NCBI GenBank assembly: GCA_003342815.1
Contig: PTEX01000060.1
Coordinates: 2,327,849-2,391,848, forward strand
Source of the DNA: Eudromia elegans
Lineage: Eukaryota > Chordata > Aves > Tinamiformes > Tinamidae
Direction: 5' to 3'
DNA length: 64,000 nucleotides
Shown here: piece by piece, positions 23,610-34,884 of the stretch
Layout: the number at the start of each line of letters is the position of its first letter
How positions within the stretch are numbered: position 1 is the first letter of the stretch
Notes under the pieces: generated by a model
The model's input: only the letters and a program-made list of their open reading frames with translations
What the model was told of the DNA's origin: nothing
Databases searched by the model: none
Translations under genes and position numbers: made by a program

Positions 23610-26600
23610 AAATTATCAGTCTTTTTTTTTCCCTAGACTAAACAGACCATTAAAAGTGATTCCAAGCTGGCAAAAATAAGGTCTCTAAAAGTCTGATCAT
23701 TCTCATCCTTCTCTGGCTTCTGTCCCATTTGACCACATGCAGCTTTGAAGTTTGGTACTCCAGCTTAGGCTACCAAAGCCAAGCAGAGCAGAATGATAAC
23801 TTCACATATGTGCTGTTCTCTTATTTGTAAGCCATCCTACTATAAGTGCTCTTTTTTTCCCATGTCATGACACTGTTGAGTCATGATCAGGCTTGAATCT
23901 TCTTTATAGGCCTTGTTAGGAAGAGCTGCTGGCTTGGCAGACTCTCCATATTCCATAGTTTGCTTTCTGCTTTCTCCCCAAACCGCTCATTTGTCATTAC
24001 TGAGTTACATCCTATTTGGGGAAACATTTCTCCAACTTGCCAAACTGTTTTGAACTAAAATCTTGCTAAATGTATGGATAAAACCAAACTTAGAAGCTAA
24101 GAGTGACTAGGCCTAACTTAAATAATAACCTGGTTAATGACTTAAGAGTTTATTTTCATTAATTTTGTGGATGAAACCAAGCATCCACAGAAGATCCTTC
24201 CACTCTGATAATACCATGTTTTCTTAACTGGCTTTAGAACCACCTTATGGACTTTCTTTTACAGCATACTTGAAGAGTTTGCTTATGAGACCATTACATA
24301 AGACTAAGTCTAAAGAAGTGCCGATACACGATATCCACTGTTAGTTCTGAATCAACAAATACGACCATCCTCAAAGAAGGAGGGCAGACAGGCTTGGCAG
24401 TCACTCACAGGCTCTTACGGGCTGTTACTCAACAACTTGGTTCTCCTAAGTGTCTGCAGAGGGCTCGTTTGAGGAGCCACCCCAGAATGCTGTGGCACTT
24501 GCCTGACTCTCAGCCAAATGCTTGTTTAATTATTTCCCTGAAACTAATCAAATATATTTTCATTTAAGTTTGTACAGAAATTTTCTCTCTCACAGGGTAC
24601 TGACACAGCAGGAATTACTAAATAAAATTCCCCAAGTGGTCATCCCACTTTCAAAAATATCATCTCTAACCTTAAAAACATCAATTCTTACTCTTTAAAT
24701 TAAGATATTGGCGCTGGATATGATGGATAAAATTTACTGTTTATTCAGCTTTTTCGCACTTATACAATTCTCTTGTTCCTACTGTAAGTGAAATTCAAGC
24801 TTCTTAACAATGAATTGAATTTGACATTGAATTTTTTAATCACAGTTTCACCTGATGATCAGACATTAGGTTTGTTGTTACTAAGAGTATGCTCTTATTT
24901 TAGAGATTTTAAATTTGTTTGATATTGCATTAATCAGATTTGCTTACTCTGTGACAATATTTTTTGACTAAAAATGTATTAGAAAACTTTTCCCAATATG
25001 TTTTCTAATCATGACATCAAGCACACGAAGGAGAATAAAGAACGTCTTATTCTTCAGAAGATTGGAAATGGCCCACGAAGTCTCAGTTTCACTGAAGAAG
25101 CTGGTTTTAGGATGAAGTTTCTTTTTCTGTGAAATTGAGACTTTATGAACTGAGAGCATGTCTGTGAAAATCATCTATGACATAATTTATATTCTTCTAA
25201 CAAAGGAGTGTATAAGGAGAAGGTAGAATGAAGAAGAATGATGTAATTCAATGTTTATAAAGTACTAGGTATTTGACAGGCTTAAAATTATGTCCAGGAT
25301 ACAATATTTGATACCATTATCCATTAATATATTTTTCCTGACATTTTATCTTAGGGCCAAAAGCCAAAAGAAAGACCACAAATATCTAACCACAAAGTAG
25401 CTCTTATTTTCCTATTCTGGTCAGCAATTAGCTCATAGGAACAGAATTCCAAGTACGTCCAATGTCTATAGTTCAAAATATGCTTGTTTCTGAAATGAAA
25501 TATAAATGTTGAATGTTAAAAATTATATTTTTAAGGCTGAACTCTAGAAAAACTAGACTAGATGACTATTGAAAATGCACAATGGCTACACATACCATAG
25601 CCAACGCACTATTAATTTTATAAATAAGTACCAAAATATGCAGAATGTAACACAATGTAATGCCATTGCCTTCTGCCCTTCACGAGATGGAGACGTTCTG
25701 TCCCGAGCACTACCAGATCAGGAACATGCGACCAGGCTGAGCTACCAGGTCAGGACGTGTAATTCATTACATGTAATTCATGACTATGACGGTGCCTGCA
25801 ATGACTGCATCTCCCTATTTCTAATTCCTCTTCTCTTCCTCCTCCTCAGCAGCTTGTTTTCCACAACTACAGCTCCGTTTGTCTGCAAGACTTGTAACAG
25901 TTCAACACAAGTAACATTCATATGACAGGCTGGGATTTCCTGAAATCTAAGCCTTCCACTATCTTATCTTTACTTCTTAGCTTGCCTTCATTTTCCTAGA
26001 TGCGTTTTGCAATTAATCAGATTATTCTTTACAATTTCATAACTGCTGCTCAAAGGGCTCTCTTCTTTTTTAATGTCACAAGGATTTTGTTTTTCCTAAA
26101 TTAAACACACAACTGCAGACATACACTCCTCAGCTCAGCAAAGCTAGGTGACTATTTTTAATAGAGCAGCAACAAAAACAGGAAGGAGAGACAGGAAACA
26201 TTTGGGAAAAAGAAATTAAGGCAAGAGCTGTGAGACCAAAAAAAACAAAAGAAGTAACAGTAAAAGCATCAAATCAACTTCACTTTCACCGTACTACAAA
26301 AGCACAGCTCTAATATCCTAATCGGAATACAAAATTCTTCAGGAAAACATTGTGTGGGAATTAGAAAAGAAACTTCCTTTTCTCTTTCAGCCTGTTCATT
26401 GTTCACCTTCTCGCTCAGTTTCTTAAAGTAATTTCACCAAAAGAGGAGGAGGAAGAAATTCATGTTCCTATTTTCTCAGTAAGCCAAAATATAATAAAAG
26501 TACCAGATCCTACTAGAAAAGAAAATAAAAGAAATAAACCTACCATGCCAGTGTTTATTTGGCTTGAAACTGTACATTTTTATAACCTACTTTTATACTG

Positions 26601-26985
26601 CTTCCTCCATTAATTTTCTCACAGTAACTCTGTATCACATCCCATCTTTTAAGGGTAAGTTATGGACCGTAAGAGGAATATGGGGAAGATAATCGTGTGA
26701 TTCAAGAACTGGACTGGATGTCTGGGCCTCGGAGGCACTGTTAGTTCTCCATCCAGAAAGGCCTCAAATATATGTGAAGGGATAAATCAATTAATTGCCG
26801 CATATATAGAAAACACATGCACAAGAAAGTTTAAAGAAAAACAGTTTTAAATTAAGGCAAAACCACTAACTTTCTATAGGATTTGGCAATTAAACATAGG
26901 CAGAAACACAGCTAATAGTTTTGAAGCCATGCAAATAAAAAGACCCTATCCTTGGGCCATGTGAATGGATCTTTCCAGCTCGAGG
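23610..26985. other. AT-rich unique DNA, no gene seen
   Basis: No gene or transposon recognised. A strong plus-strand acceptor (AAATTTTCTCTCTCACAG) at 24579-24596 is followed within about 25 bases by AATAAA. That could be a terminal-exon decoy, but no matching upstream exon is evident. The 118-codon frame at 25569-25925 is unremarkable. Confidence 0.5.
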
Positions 26986-27174
26986 ATTAAAGCGGGCGGA
27001 TGTCTCATCTGCACTGTGTTCCCGTTTGAGACCCTGACACTGGAACGCCGGGATCAAAGAGCAATATCGAATCTGTGCAGCTCAGTCGCTTGCTCCTCGT
27101 CCCACCTGTAGCACCAGCCTCGCTCCGAGCAGCGTGGGCACCGGGGACAAGGCGCACGGGGGTCCCCTGCTGCC

Positions 27175-27447
27175 ATGGGCAGCTTATTCTCCAAGCAGGG
27201 GAGGCAGAAGTTCCTTCCTCGCCTTTATTTTGCCTCCAAGGCTGACGGGAAGACACTAAGTGGCCGGTGGGGACCGTGGGGACTCAGTGGGGACCGTGGG
27301 GACTCGCCAGCAGGACAAAAGGCCTTTGTCACTGGTGAGGCATCTGAAGCAGGGGAGGAGACACATTCCTGCCCTGCCTTTGGGGATGCTCTCTGGACAG
27401 AGACGCCTGAAATTTTAGACCTCAAAAGCTTCTCCTGTTACTGCAGG
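27175..27447 (+). other. candidate first coding exon, ATG in strong context
   Basis: The ATG lies in CTGCTGCCATGGG, a near-ideal Kozak context. The frame of 91 codons begins MGSLFSKQ, with Gly2, Ser6 and Lys7 fitting the N-myristoylation consensus, and runs open to CTGCAG|GTGAAC, a fair splice donor whose GTGA supplies the stop if unspliced. The middle is encoded by the G-rich 20-base repeat and is low in complexity (WGPWGLSGDRGD). No domain is recognised. GC-rich DNA gives long frames by chance, so coding status is doubtful. Confidence 0.15.
27267..27305 (+). repeat. 20-base G-rich tandem repeat, G-quadruplex motif
   Basis: Two 20-base units of GTGGGGACCGTGGGGACTCA, each itself a doubled 10-mer GTGGGGACY. 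The four GGGG tracts are separated by 5, 7 and 5 bases, a classical intramolecular G-quadruplex pattern on the plus strand. Confidence 0.85.
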
Positions 27448-27724
27448 TGAACACCTTCCCGGGTCAGCGAGCCACGTATCTGGAAAAGAATCTCCCCTGA
27501 AAAGGGATAATGGTGGAAGAATCCCCCGCATTATCTGGCTGTAACGTTGGCCTCGCTTGGCTGGAGGCCACACACTTCCTCTCATGAGGGGTCCGTGCAA
27601 CTGGATCCAAGGGCTGCTCAAAGTGGCAAGATCTCCTGTGGGCAGGAATGGGCCTACGCAAATTCCCAGGGGTATCCTTAACCTCCCTCTGAGAGTGACC
27701 AAGCATGGAAATTAAACTCAATCT

Positions 27725-28515
27725 CTTCACATGGGACTAAAAAGTTGGTATTTTCTACAAACTTGTGGGTTTAGCAAGTGCAACGAGCTATTCATAACAA
27801 CTGGTGAGTCTTCTTAACTCCTAAAGAAACTAATTATTTCTGCAAAGAATATTTCGTTACATTTTACATAGTGAATGCACTACTCAGTTGGCTTGTTCCA
27901 TGCAAATTGGCACCTGTGTCTATGGAAATACACATCACACTTTCATCAAAACATGTTCCTTTGCTCCCATTTACTGGTAAATCTCATGCAGTACCGAGGC
28001 CCTTAATCCACAGCAAACAGAGACACTCGAGTACAGTGTAAACCTGGTTTTGTTCCTGCTTAAAAGCAGAGAAGCCCAAGATGGGAGAATTCACTGACTT
28101 TCACTATCATATTTTCTTCCTGACTTTTGAAAAGTGTCTTACTAAGGAATGGATGCATTAATATATCTTGGTGTGGAAAGCTGCAACCACAAAGAAACTG
28201 GTCTGAGAAAGCTAGGAGAGCCGGTGATCAGATTCTGCTTCTCTCCCTGAGGAGGTTTTCCACACCAGACAGGTCAGGAGCAGCATAAGTGACAACCAGT
28301 GGAAAGCCTATGACTGCCTGACCTCGTATCACACAGTTCAGGTTCCTCTTTCGGGTCTAGCCTCACGGTAATGTCAATAAAGTAGCTGCCTACGTATTTC
28401 ACTCCACTATCACCTTCTCATCCTGATGGGCAAAGTGAAAAACACTAATAAAGGAGACTGGAAAATCTCCTTTACCATCAAATGGATTTCAAAAGATTCA
28501 AGGTGGTATCCCTCT
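27725..28515. other. unique DNA, no gene seen
   Basis: Nothing recognised between the GC-rich block and the simple repeat that precedes the next CR1. Confidence 0.5.
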
Positions 28516-28519
28516 TAAC

Positions 28520-28553
28520 AAATAAATAAATAAATAATAAATGAAATAAAAAA
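28520..28553 (+). repeat. (AAAT)n simple repeat at the 5' edge of a CR1
   Basis: AAAT units with one slip (AATAATAAATG), ending about 15 bases before the CR1 sequence begins. The truncated element may have inserted next to an A-rich repeat. Confidence 0.85.
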
Positions 28554-28569
28554 GTGTGAAGGACAACAA

Positions 28570-29137
28570 TTTTACTTGGAGGTTATCATTCCCCTCTACT
28601 CAGCCCCGGTGAGGCCGCACCTCGAGTACTGTGTGCAGTTCTGGGCTCCCCAGTGCAGGAGGGATGTGGAGCTGCTAGAAAGAGTCCAGCGCAGGGCCAC
28701 AAAGATGATCAGGGGCCTGGAACATCTGCCCTATGAGGAAAGGCTGAGAGAGCTGGGCCTCTTCAGCCTGGAGAAGAGAAGACTGAGAGGGGATCTGATC
28801 AATGTATATAAATATCTCAAGACAGGGAGTGAGGAGGACGGGGCTGGCCTCTTCTCAGTGGTGGCCAGTGATAGAACTAGAGGAAACGGCCACAAATTGG
28901 GGCACTAAAAGTTCCACAGGAACTTGAGGAAGAATTTCTTAACGGTGAGGGTGACAGAGCACTGGAACAGGCTGCCCAGAGAGGTGGTGGAGTCTCCTTC
29001 TCTGGAGATCTTCAAAACCCGCCTGGACATCACCCTGTGCCACATGCTCTAGGGGACCCTGCGTGTGCAGGGGGGTTGGACTAGATGACCTCTACAGGTC
29101 CCTTCCAACCCTAGCCATTCTATGATTCTATGATTCA
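28570..29137 (+). mobile_element. CR1 LINE, best-preserved copy, ORF2 C-terminus plus 3' end
   Basis: It starts within ORF2 (reading [19 protein letters not shown], then [21 protein letters not shown]), runs through the last part of ORF2 and the 3' untranslated region (GGGGGGTTGGACTAGATGAC, TCCCTTCCAACCC) and ends in ATTCTATGATTCTATGATTC, the hallmark CR1 terminal octamer repeat. The frame is broken by a TAA at 28906-28908 and later by a TAG in ATGCTCTAGGGG, so it codes nothing functional. It is 5'-truncated like nearly all CR1 copies. Of the copies here it appears least diverged. Confidence 0.95.
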
Positions 29138-29363
29138 AGTGTAATTAAGGCTTAGCTATTAGGTACTAGAGGCAAGGCAGCAGAGCTCTGCAAGAGCAGG
29201 TTTCCCTACTAGACCAAGGGGAGCAAAAACGACTTGGTAACTTGTCAGTTAGGTGCTTGACTGATACAATATGCATTTAATATAACACTCTCCAGAGAAC
29301 TTTGGTAAAATAAAGAACATAAAGCTGAACTAGAGCAGTACCAGTGCATTCATCCACACTCAC

Positions 29364-29473
29364 CTGCTACTGCTCCCTTATTCACACTTTGTTCACAGCT
29401 CTTGGGAAACCCGTCTCTTCCTCCTTCATTGTGGATGCTGCCTCTCCCCTCCTCATGTTTCCTCCTTTCTTCT
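29364..29473 (-). other. candidate 110-base purine-rich exon, unconfirmed
   Basis: Minus-strand acceptor ATATACTGCTTTACCAG and an excellent donor GCAG|GTGAGTG bound 110 bases. Only one frame is open, entering in phase 2 and leaving in phase 1; it begins EERRKHEEGRGSIHNEGG, hydrophilic and low in complexity. The segment starts with AGAAGAAAGGAGGA, a typical exonic splicing enhancer composition. No family recognised; it could be a non-coding RNA exon. Confidence 0.22.
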
Positions 29474-29638
29474 CTGGTAAAGCAGTATATTTGATACCGA
29501 AGGCAGGTGAGGGGGATGTAGCCAGTTCTGGCACTTAGTGTAGCACACTAGTCATCCTGGAGTCCATACAGAGCCAGGGAGGACAATTCAAAGAAGTGAT
29601 AGCACAAAAAAGGCCATCAAAAAGAGGCTCTCACTATC

Positions 29639-29696
29639 CACTATCCTAACCCAGGTGGGTTATCTTGCACTATCGTCATCCAGGTGGGATAAATCC
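29639..29696 (+). repeat. 29-base imperfect tandem duplication
   Basis: Two adjacent 29-base units beginning CACTATC and sharing CCAGGTGGG, about 21 of 29 positions identical; an old local duplication. Confidence 0.6.
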
Positions 29697-29896
29697 CTGT
29701 CCCACTCCTGCTATTTCAACCCTGTCAACAACTGACTGTGTCATGGGGAAAATGACACCAATAATTGGTGAGATTTTACTTTCCTCTGACAATTATGGTG
29801 CTGATACCTAATACCTGGAAGGAATGGAATTAGACTCTGACTCCACTTGTCTACCCTCTTGTTCCTTTCTCAGAACAAAAAATCATAGTTACCTTG

Positions 29897-29937
29897 CGAA
29901 GAAGAGGAGAAGGGGGGGAGAAGAGGGGGAGACTGGG
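29897..29937 (+). repeat. polypurine tract with G-quadruplex potential
   Basis: About 35 purines in a row, including runs of seven, five and (just after a short break) three G. Four G3 tracts can be drawn within 29912-29937. The reverse strand is a long pyrimidine tract ending GCAAG|GTAACT, which also resembles a splice acceptor. Confidence 0.7.
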
Positions 29938-30800
29938 ATGATGGCTCGGCTCTGCAGGATAGTGGGACTGAAGTAAATGTTGCCTCTAAATGTGAACTTC
30001 TATTTGCTCCTTCTAAAAGATGCTACTCCCTTTCTAAAACTTACTGTCAAAATGGGTGTTTGAGACCCAAGTTATCGACTGTAAGGTCCAAGTGCAGCAC
30101 CAGGAGAGGCTCCCAGGCCAAGTGACGATGTCTACCTTAATCCAGCTGGCAAACAAATCCAAAACTTAAGCAATTCTTACCTCTATAGAGAAAGTATCAT
30201 CACTAATTTTCGCACTTAAAAATTACACTTGTTTTTGAGACACACGTTGGACACACGTTTTATATTAAGATCAGGCTCCTTGTGCAGTGAATCAACAGAG
30301 AGCCAGGATCACAGTTCTGCAAAACTCTGCAAAACTTGCCACCAAAACCAGAGTAATATTTCATTGCATTATATGCTTTAAAGGAAAAAATATATATAAG
30401 AAGTGAAATTCAGTGGAAGTCTGCTCACAGATAATGACAAAAAGAGAGAAGGAATGTGCTCCATTCGAACAAGGAAGGTGAAATACTTTGCCAAGATTTA
30501 GTCTATTGCTTATATAAACATAATGTAATATTATCTCACCTTTTTATAGGTATTTCTATTTGAAGTAAGCATATGCAACTCCAAGCTCCATGTTCTGCCA
30601 AAGTGTCTGCCAACCTGTAAGGTTATCTTCTCATCTACAAACTACTACTGTAATAGTATGCTTTGCTTCTGCACACACTACACAGAGCTAAGTGATACTT
30701 ATTTCTAAACTGGCATTTCTTAAAGACTAAAGACTCTCATCTATCCAGCAGCTCATCTACAATACATCAGAAAATGGTTTTCACAGAAGAGACCAACACA

Positions 30801-30821
30801 AAGGTGATTTTAAATCACCTT
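30801..30821. repeat. perfect 10-base inverted repeat
   Basis: AAGGTGATTT and AAATCACCTT around a single T. Confidence 0.8.
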
Positions 30822-33314
30822 ATAATTCACTATCGAACTGTTTTAACGTAATACTGTAATTCTATAGCTTTTTATCTTCTCATTTATTATTTAATGTACT
30901 AAAAAACAGAAAATATAAGAGACGATTAAAAATACTGTTTCCTTTTCTTATAAAAATTATTTCATACAAACTCCCCATAATATAAACTCCAAGAGGCTTG
31001 CTCATACTAAAACAAAAAACAAGAAAATAATTAAAAAGCAAAAATTTTTCAGGTATTTGCTTCTGTACAGAAAGGAGCCTAACTGATGAAATGCGAGACA
31101 CTGATATAGTCTTTTTACCATATATTTTAAAAAGAAAAAAGAGGTACTTTGAAATATCATATCAAAAATATTTAATCAATTACAGGATATACATTTCATT
31201 GAGAAAGAAGGGTAAATAGCTATAATTCAGGAGGCTAGAGTTTCATTAATGAGACAGTATAAAGGGCTATGCAAACAAAAGGACCTTTCTTAGGGCTTCT
31301 CAGTGAGTTTATACAAGTTTAAATATTCCATATTAACAACAGTATACAAAAACATAAAATACAACGAAAAGTGCATCTAAAAATGGTGATATTAATGGCA
31401 GTATATATGGCAGTGCATCTCCATTTTTTATATGCACTTTTCTTTGCATTTTTCTTATCAATTTTTAATCAATATAAATTGCTTTCTGCTCTGAAGCATG
31501 CAAAGCCTAGCTTATGGAAAACACCACATTATGCTTTGTGAATCATGGCAGAAACTTCTGCCTGCCTAGAATTGTTGTTCCAGAAAATAACATTTTAAAA
31601 TGTATCCCTATAAAAGAGAGAGTCACAGAAATTGCTGGATTTTCTAGGTTTATACGGGCAGGACTTACAGGTAGGTGTATATGTGTGTGGTCATTTATTG
31701 GGAGGAGATTGGCAATTTGGTGGATTTCTTCAAACACGTGAAAAAGCGGAGCCATTGCATCCTCTCGGAACAATACTCTCACCCACATAAAGCCACGGCT
31801 TAAAATTCACAATAAAGGTAGTACTAAAACAATATTTATTGATTCATACTTAATAAATATTTTATTCACTACATGATTCCACTTGCTTATTCATTTTAAT
31901 CTATCTCACAACTCTAGAAAGCCACTCTCGACAGTGAATACCATGAATTAGACAATTGAAATGACATTAAATCATGTTGTAATCAAAGTAATTCCATATT
32001 TCTACAACCCTATTCCACGCAAACTGCCACTTTTTATAAGAGAGAAATTAAAAGAAAATAAATGGAAGCATACTTCCATTATATTCCAAGATATTTTTAA
32101 GAATTTCAAAATATCATGCATGCCAAGATATGAGTCACTAGACATTTTTCGGAGCAAGCAGTAAGTATTAAGTTCCAACAGAGTTCAATGCTATATGAAA
32201 ATTAAAAAATATGCCTGTTTCAATTGTAATTAACTGTACCTATGTGATAAAGATATATACAATGGATTGCCTTATACAAACTACTGGGCACTGCAGTAAT
32301 AATGAGTGGGGCAGAATTTCATCACCGTCAGTAGAACTGAGTAGAAACATTTTGAGACAAAATAGAGGTATAAATTAGCATTAAAATACCACAAAAGGAA
32401 GACTGAAGAAAAAACATAACACCAAAATACGCCTCCTCTGTCTGTAAACATAGCATTTCTGCTTAGAAACCTATCATCTGTGTTTCAGTTGCTTTTTCCT
32501 AGTACATTCTTCTATTTTTTGTCTTGTCTCAGGACATCATCTTCTTTCCTCTCTTGTGTCACTTCTTTTTCCTTCTCTCTCCCTTTCTATGTTGCTCTCC
32601 TGAATTTACCTTTCTTCCAGACTCTCTTTTAACTTTAACTATTCCTGGAGTAATTCTTTTTTAGTTCTGCTACTTCATTTCTGTAACTTTATTGTTTTCC
32701 TCAGAGATTTAGTACTCCTTTACTCTAGTCGTGTGGCAGATGCAAGCCTTTTGAGGTAACGTCAACAAAAATTGCTGAGCCTGCTTATTAAGGCTTTTAA
32801 CTACTGTAAAATAACTGCCTTTGGGAAGGGCTAAGAGGATAAGGGGGTTGCAAGAGGGATGAAGGAATATTTCTGTGACCAGAAAATTTGAGCAATAAGA
32901 GCTGTTTATTTCCCAAAGCCCTCTGAAGGTCTTTACCACTTTCTTGAGTCTGCAGCTGTTTTGATTTGACTTTTTTGTTTGCCCAAGAAAACTGAACCGT
33001 GAAACATAATTCAAGAGACATTAGGATGAGATACTGAGAAGCTTCATTACACTAGGAAAAGGTTATACAAACAAACAGAGAAATTTCTTATTCTCCCATT
33101 GACCAAGATTCATGTATCCGTTAGAGTCATGTTTTCTACTGGTGTGCATCAGGGAGAGAGAGAAAATCATTTTAGAGTTGTGTGCCAAATTGACTTTGTC
33201 CCCTTTTATCGAATAGCTGGATATTAACTGGAGCACTTTATTTCTTGAAGCAGCATTAATTAAGCTCAGCTGACTTGTTAACAAGAAGGCTACCCCTACA
33301 AGATATCCTAAAAT

Positions 33315-33337
33315 GTACATATATATATATATGTATA
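33315..33337. repeat. (AT)n simple repeat
   Basis: ACATATATATATATATGTATAT, self-complementary in its core. Confidence 0.85.
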
Positions 33338-34499
33338 TTAAGTCTTTCATAAAGAAGGCATCTTGGAAGGTTGCAGCTTCAGTAACTAAGTCATGGGTTC
33401 TATAGAAGAGATCTGCATCATTTTACTTGTGAGTATCAGTCACAATTTGATAGTATTAGGTATATTTACATCCAGATTCTTTTTAGAAAGGTTTTGAAAT
33501 TCAAGTTACATAATTTACATGGTAGGATTTTCCCTTCAATTATGGAAGAAATGTATGTGATCCAGGGGTCCAATTTTCCTACTGCTCTCAGCACCTTTCT
33601 GGATATTTTGGTAGTGCAGGGCAGTCAAAGGTCAAAAAGCTACCCAGGAAATAAGAGTTTTTTTCTAGATAAATCAAAGCAGGGTTTTCTGCTTGTTTTT
33701 GGGGTCAATAAATGCTCTTTAGCAGTAAACAGCTTTTTATAGCCAATGGTAAAATCTTCTGTACAGCCAAGCAGATTTGGCTTTGAACGGGAGAGACCGC
33801 TTCTGAGACCGCTCTCAAAGTCCTCTAATTCTAACACAATTTTATGCCAGTTAGATCTGTTTATGATTAGAAAAGGCTGAAGTAATTTGGAGTCGTTACG
33901 CAGCTTCATGTCCATCCCAGTTCTTTGGTATTTTAAATGGCACCAAAGACAGGAAGGGTCTCTGCCCGACTCACTTCAGACTCCTAAAATGTCCCTCTGA
34001 CACAGCACAAAGTTCCATCTCCGCGATCAGTGAAGGCTTCACGTGTTGGAGAGGACAGTGACAACTCAGAGTCCTAGGCGGGATAAGCAGGGCAGCAATC
34101 CTGTGCACTGCTGGCATGACTCCTCCGTTGTCTCCTCACTGTGCAGCTGCTCTCCTATTATATTTCTCTGACTAGAGATTGTGGGAGAACTGCTTTATCT
34201 GGGAGCAGCAGAGGTATCACTTTTCCCTGCTTATTCATTTATGGAGTCGCCCAAGCACACGTGCTCTCTCTTATTGCTTTGCTTTTCTGCCTCTACTCCA
34301 CACATGCTAGAAAAATGTACTGATTTCTAGAGGGCAGAGATGTAATTTGCTTGTTTGTTTGCTTTTCTAGTGCATCTTTCAAGATGTACTCAAAAAGCAC
34401 AAGTTTATCTTTCTCCAAAGACTTTACCAGCCTCTGTCAAAACCAGCTTTTTTCCATTAATTGTTTCATAATACAACAACTATTAATGTGAATTGAAAA

Positions 34500-34880
34500 G
34501 TGAGAGAGATTGAGGAATTCAGTTAGTCCAGTCCTCTCACTAAGTGATAACAGCCACGCAATCCCAAACCTGTTCTTAGAGATCCCCAATGACAGAAACC
34601 TGTAACCCCACCAGAAAGGCTTCTACTGCTCCTTCAGTGAAGTGAATCCTGGCCTGCTGCAGCTTCTTCTGGTAGGGAGAAAAGTCTTGTTCTGGTATTT
34701 CTTGTCCTTTGTACCACTGTCAGAATGAACTACCCTCATCCTCTTCTCAGTAATCTTTAACATACATGAAGACAATTATCGCTGCTCCCTCTCTTTATTT
34801 AATTATTTTTGGTTAATCAATCAGAATCAACTCTATTAAACAAATCCTGTTTTCTAGACTCCATCATCAGTGAGCTCTTG
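34500..34880 (-). mobile_element. ancient CR1-like LINE remnant
   Basis: The plus strand shows, in the right order, weak versions of the reverse-complemented CR1 3' region: AGTTAGTCCAGTCCTC, then TTCTTGTCCTTTGTACCACT, then AACATACATGAAGACAATTA followed by CTCCCTCT, and AAATCCTGTTTTCTAGACTC. Strong divergence marks it as an old insertion; no coding potential remains. Confidence 0.5.
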
Positions 34881-34884
34881 ACTG

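Larger units (their letters stand above)
26990..27720. other. GC-rich block of unknown origin
   Basis: A GC-rich, relatively CpG-rich island of about 730 bases in AT-rich DNA, with frames open on both strands. Its left part has an AATAAA about 60 bases upstream (26934), a CCCTGACA then TGGAACGCCGGGATC arrangement reminiscent of an LTR end followed by a TGG-starting primer-binding site, and an ATG in strong context encoding a myristoylation-like start. Those points would fit a remnant retroviral leader and gag start, or equally a promoter with a first exon. No full LTR, protease or polymerase sequence is visible, so neither reading is secure. Confidence 0.3.
29940..34490. other. AT-rich unique DNA, no gene seen
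   Basis: No gene or CR1 recognised over 4.5 kb. On the plus strand a 23-base segment (31648-31670) lies between acceptor GGATTTTCTAG and donor ACAG|GTAGGT, which I regard as a decoy. Open frames are 60-101 codons and unremarkable. Confidence 0.5.
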
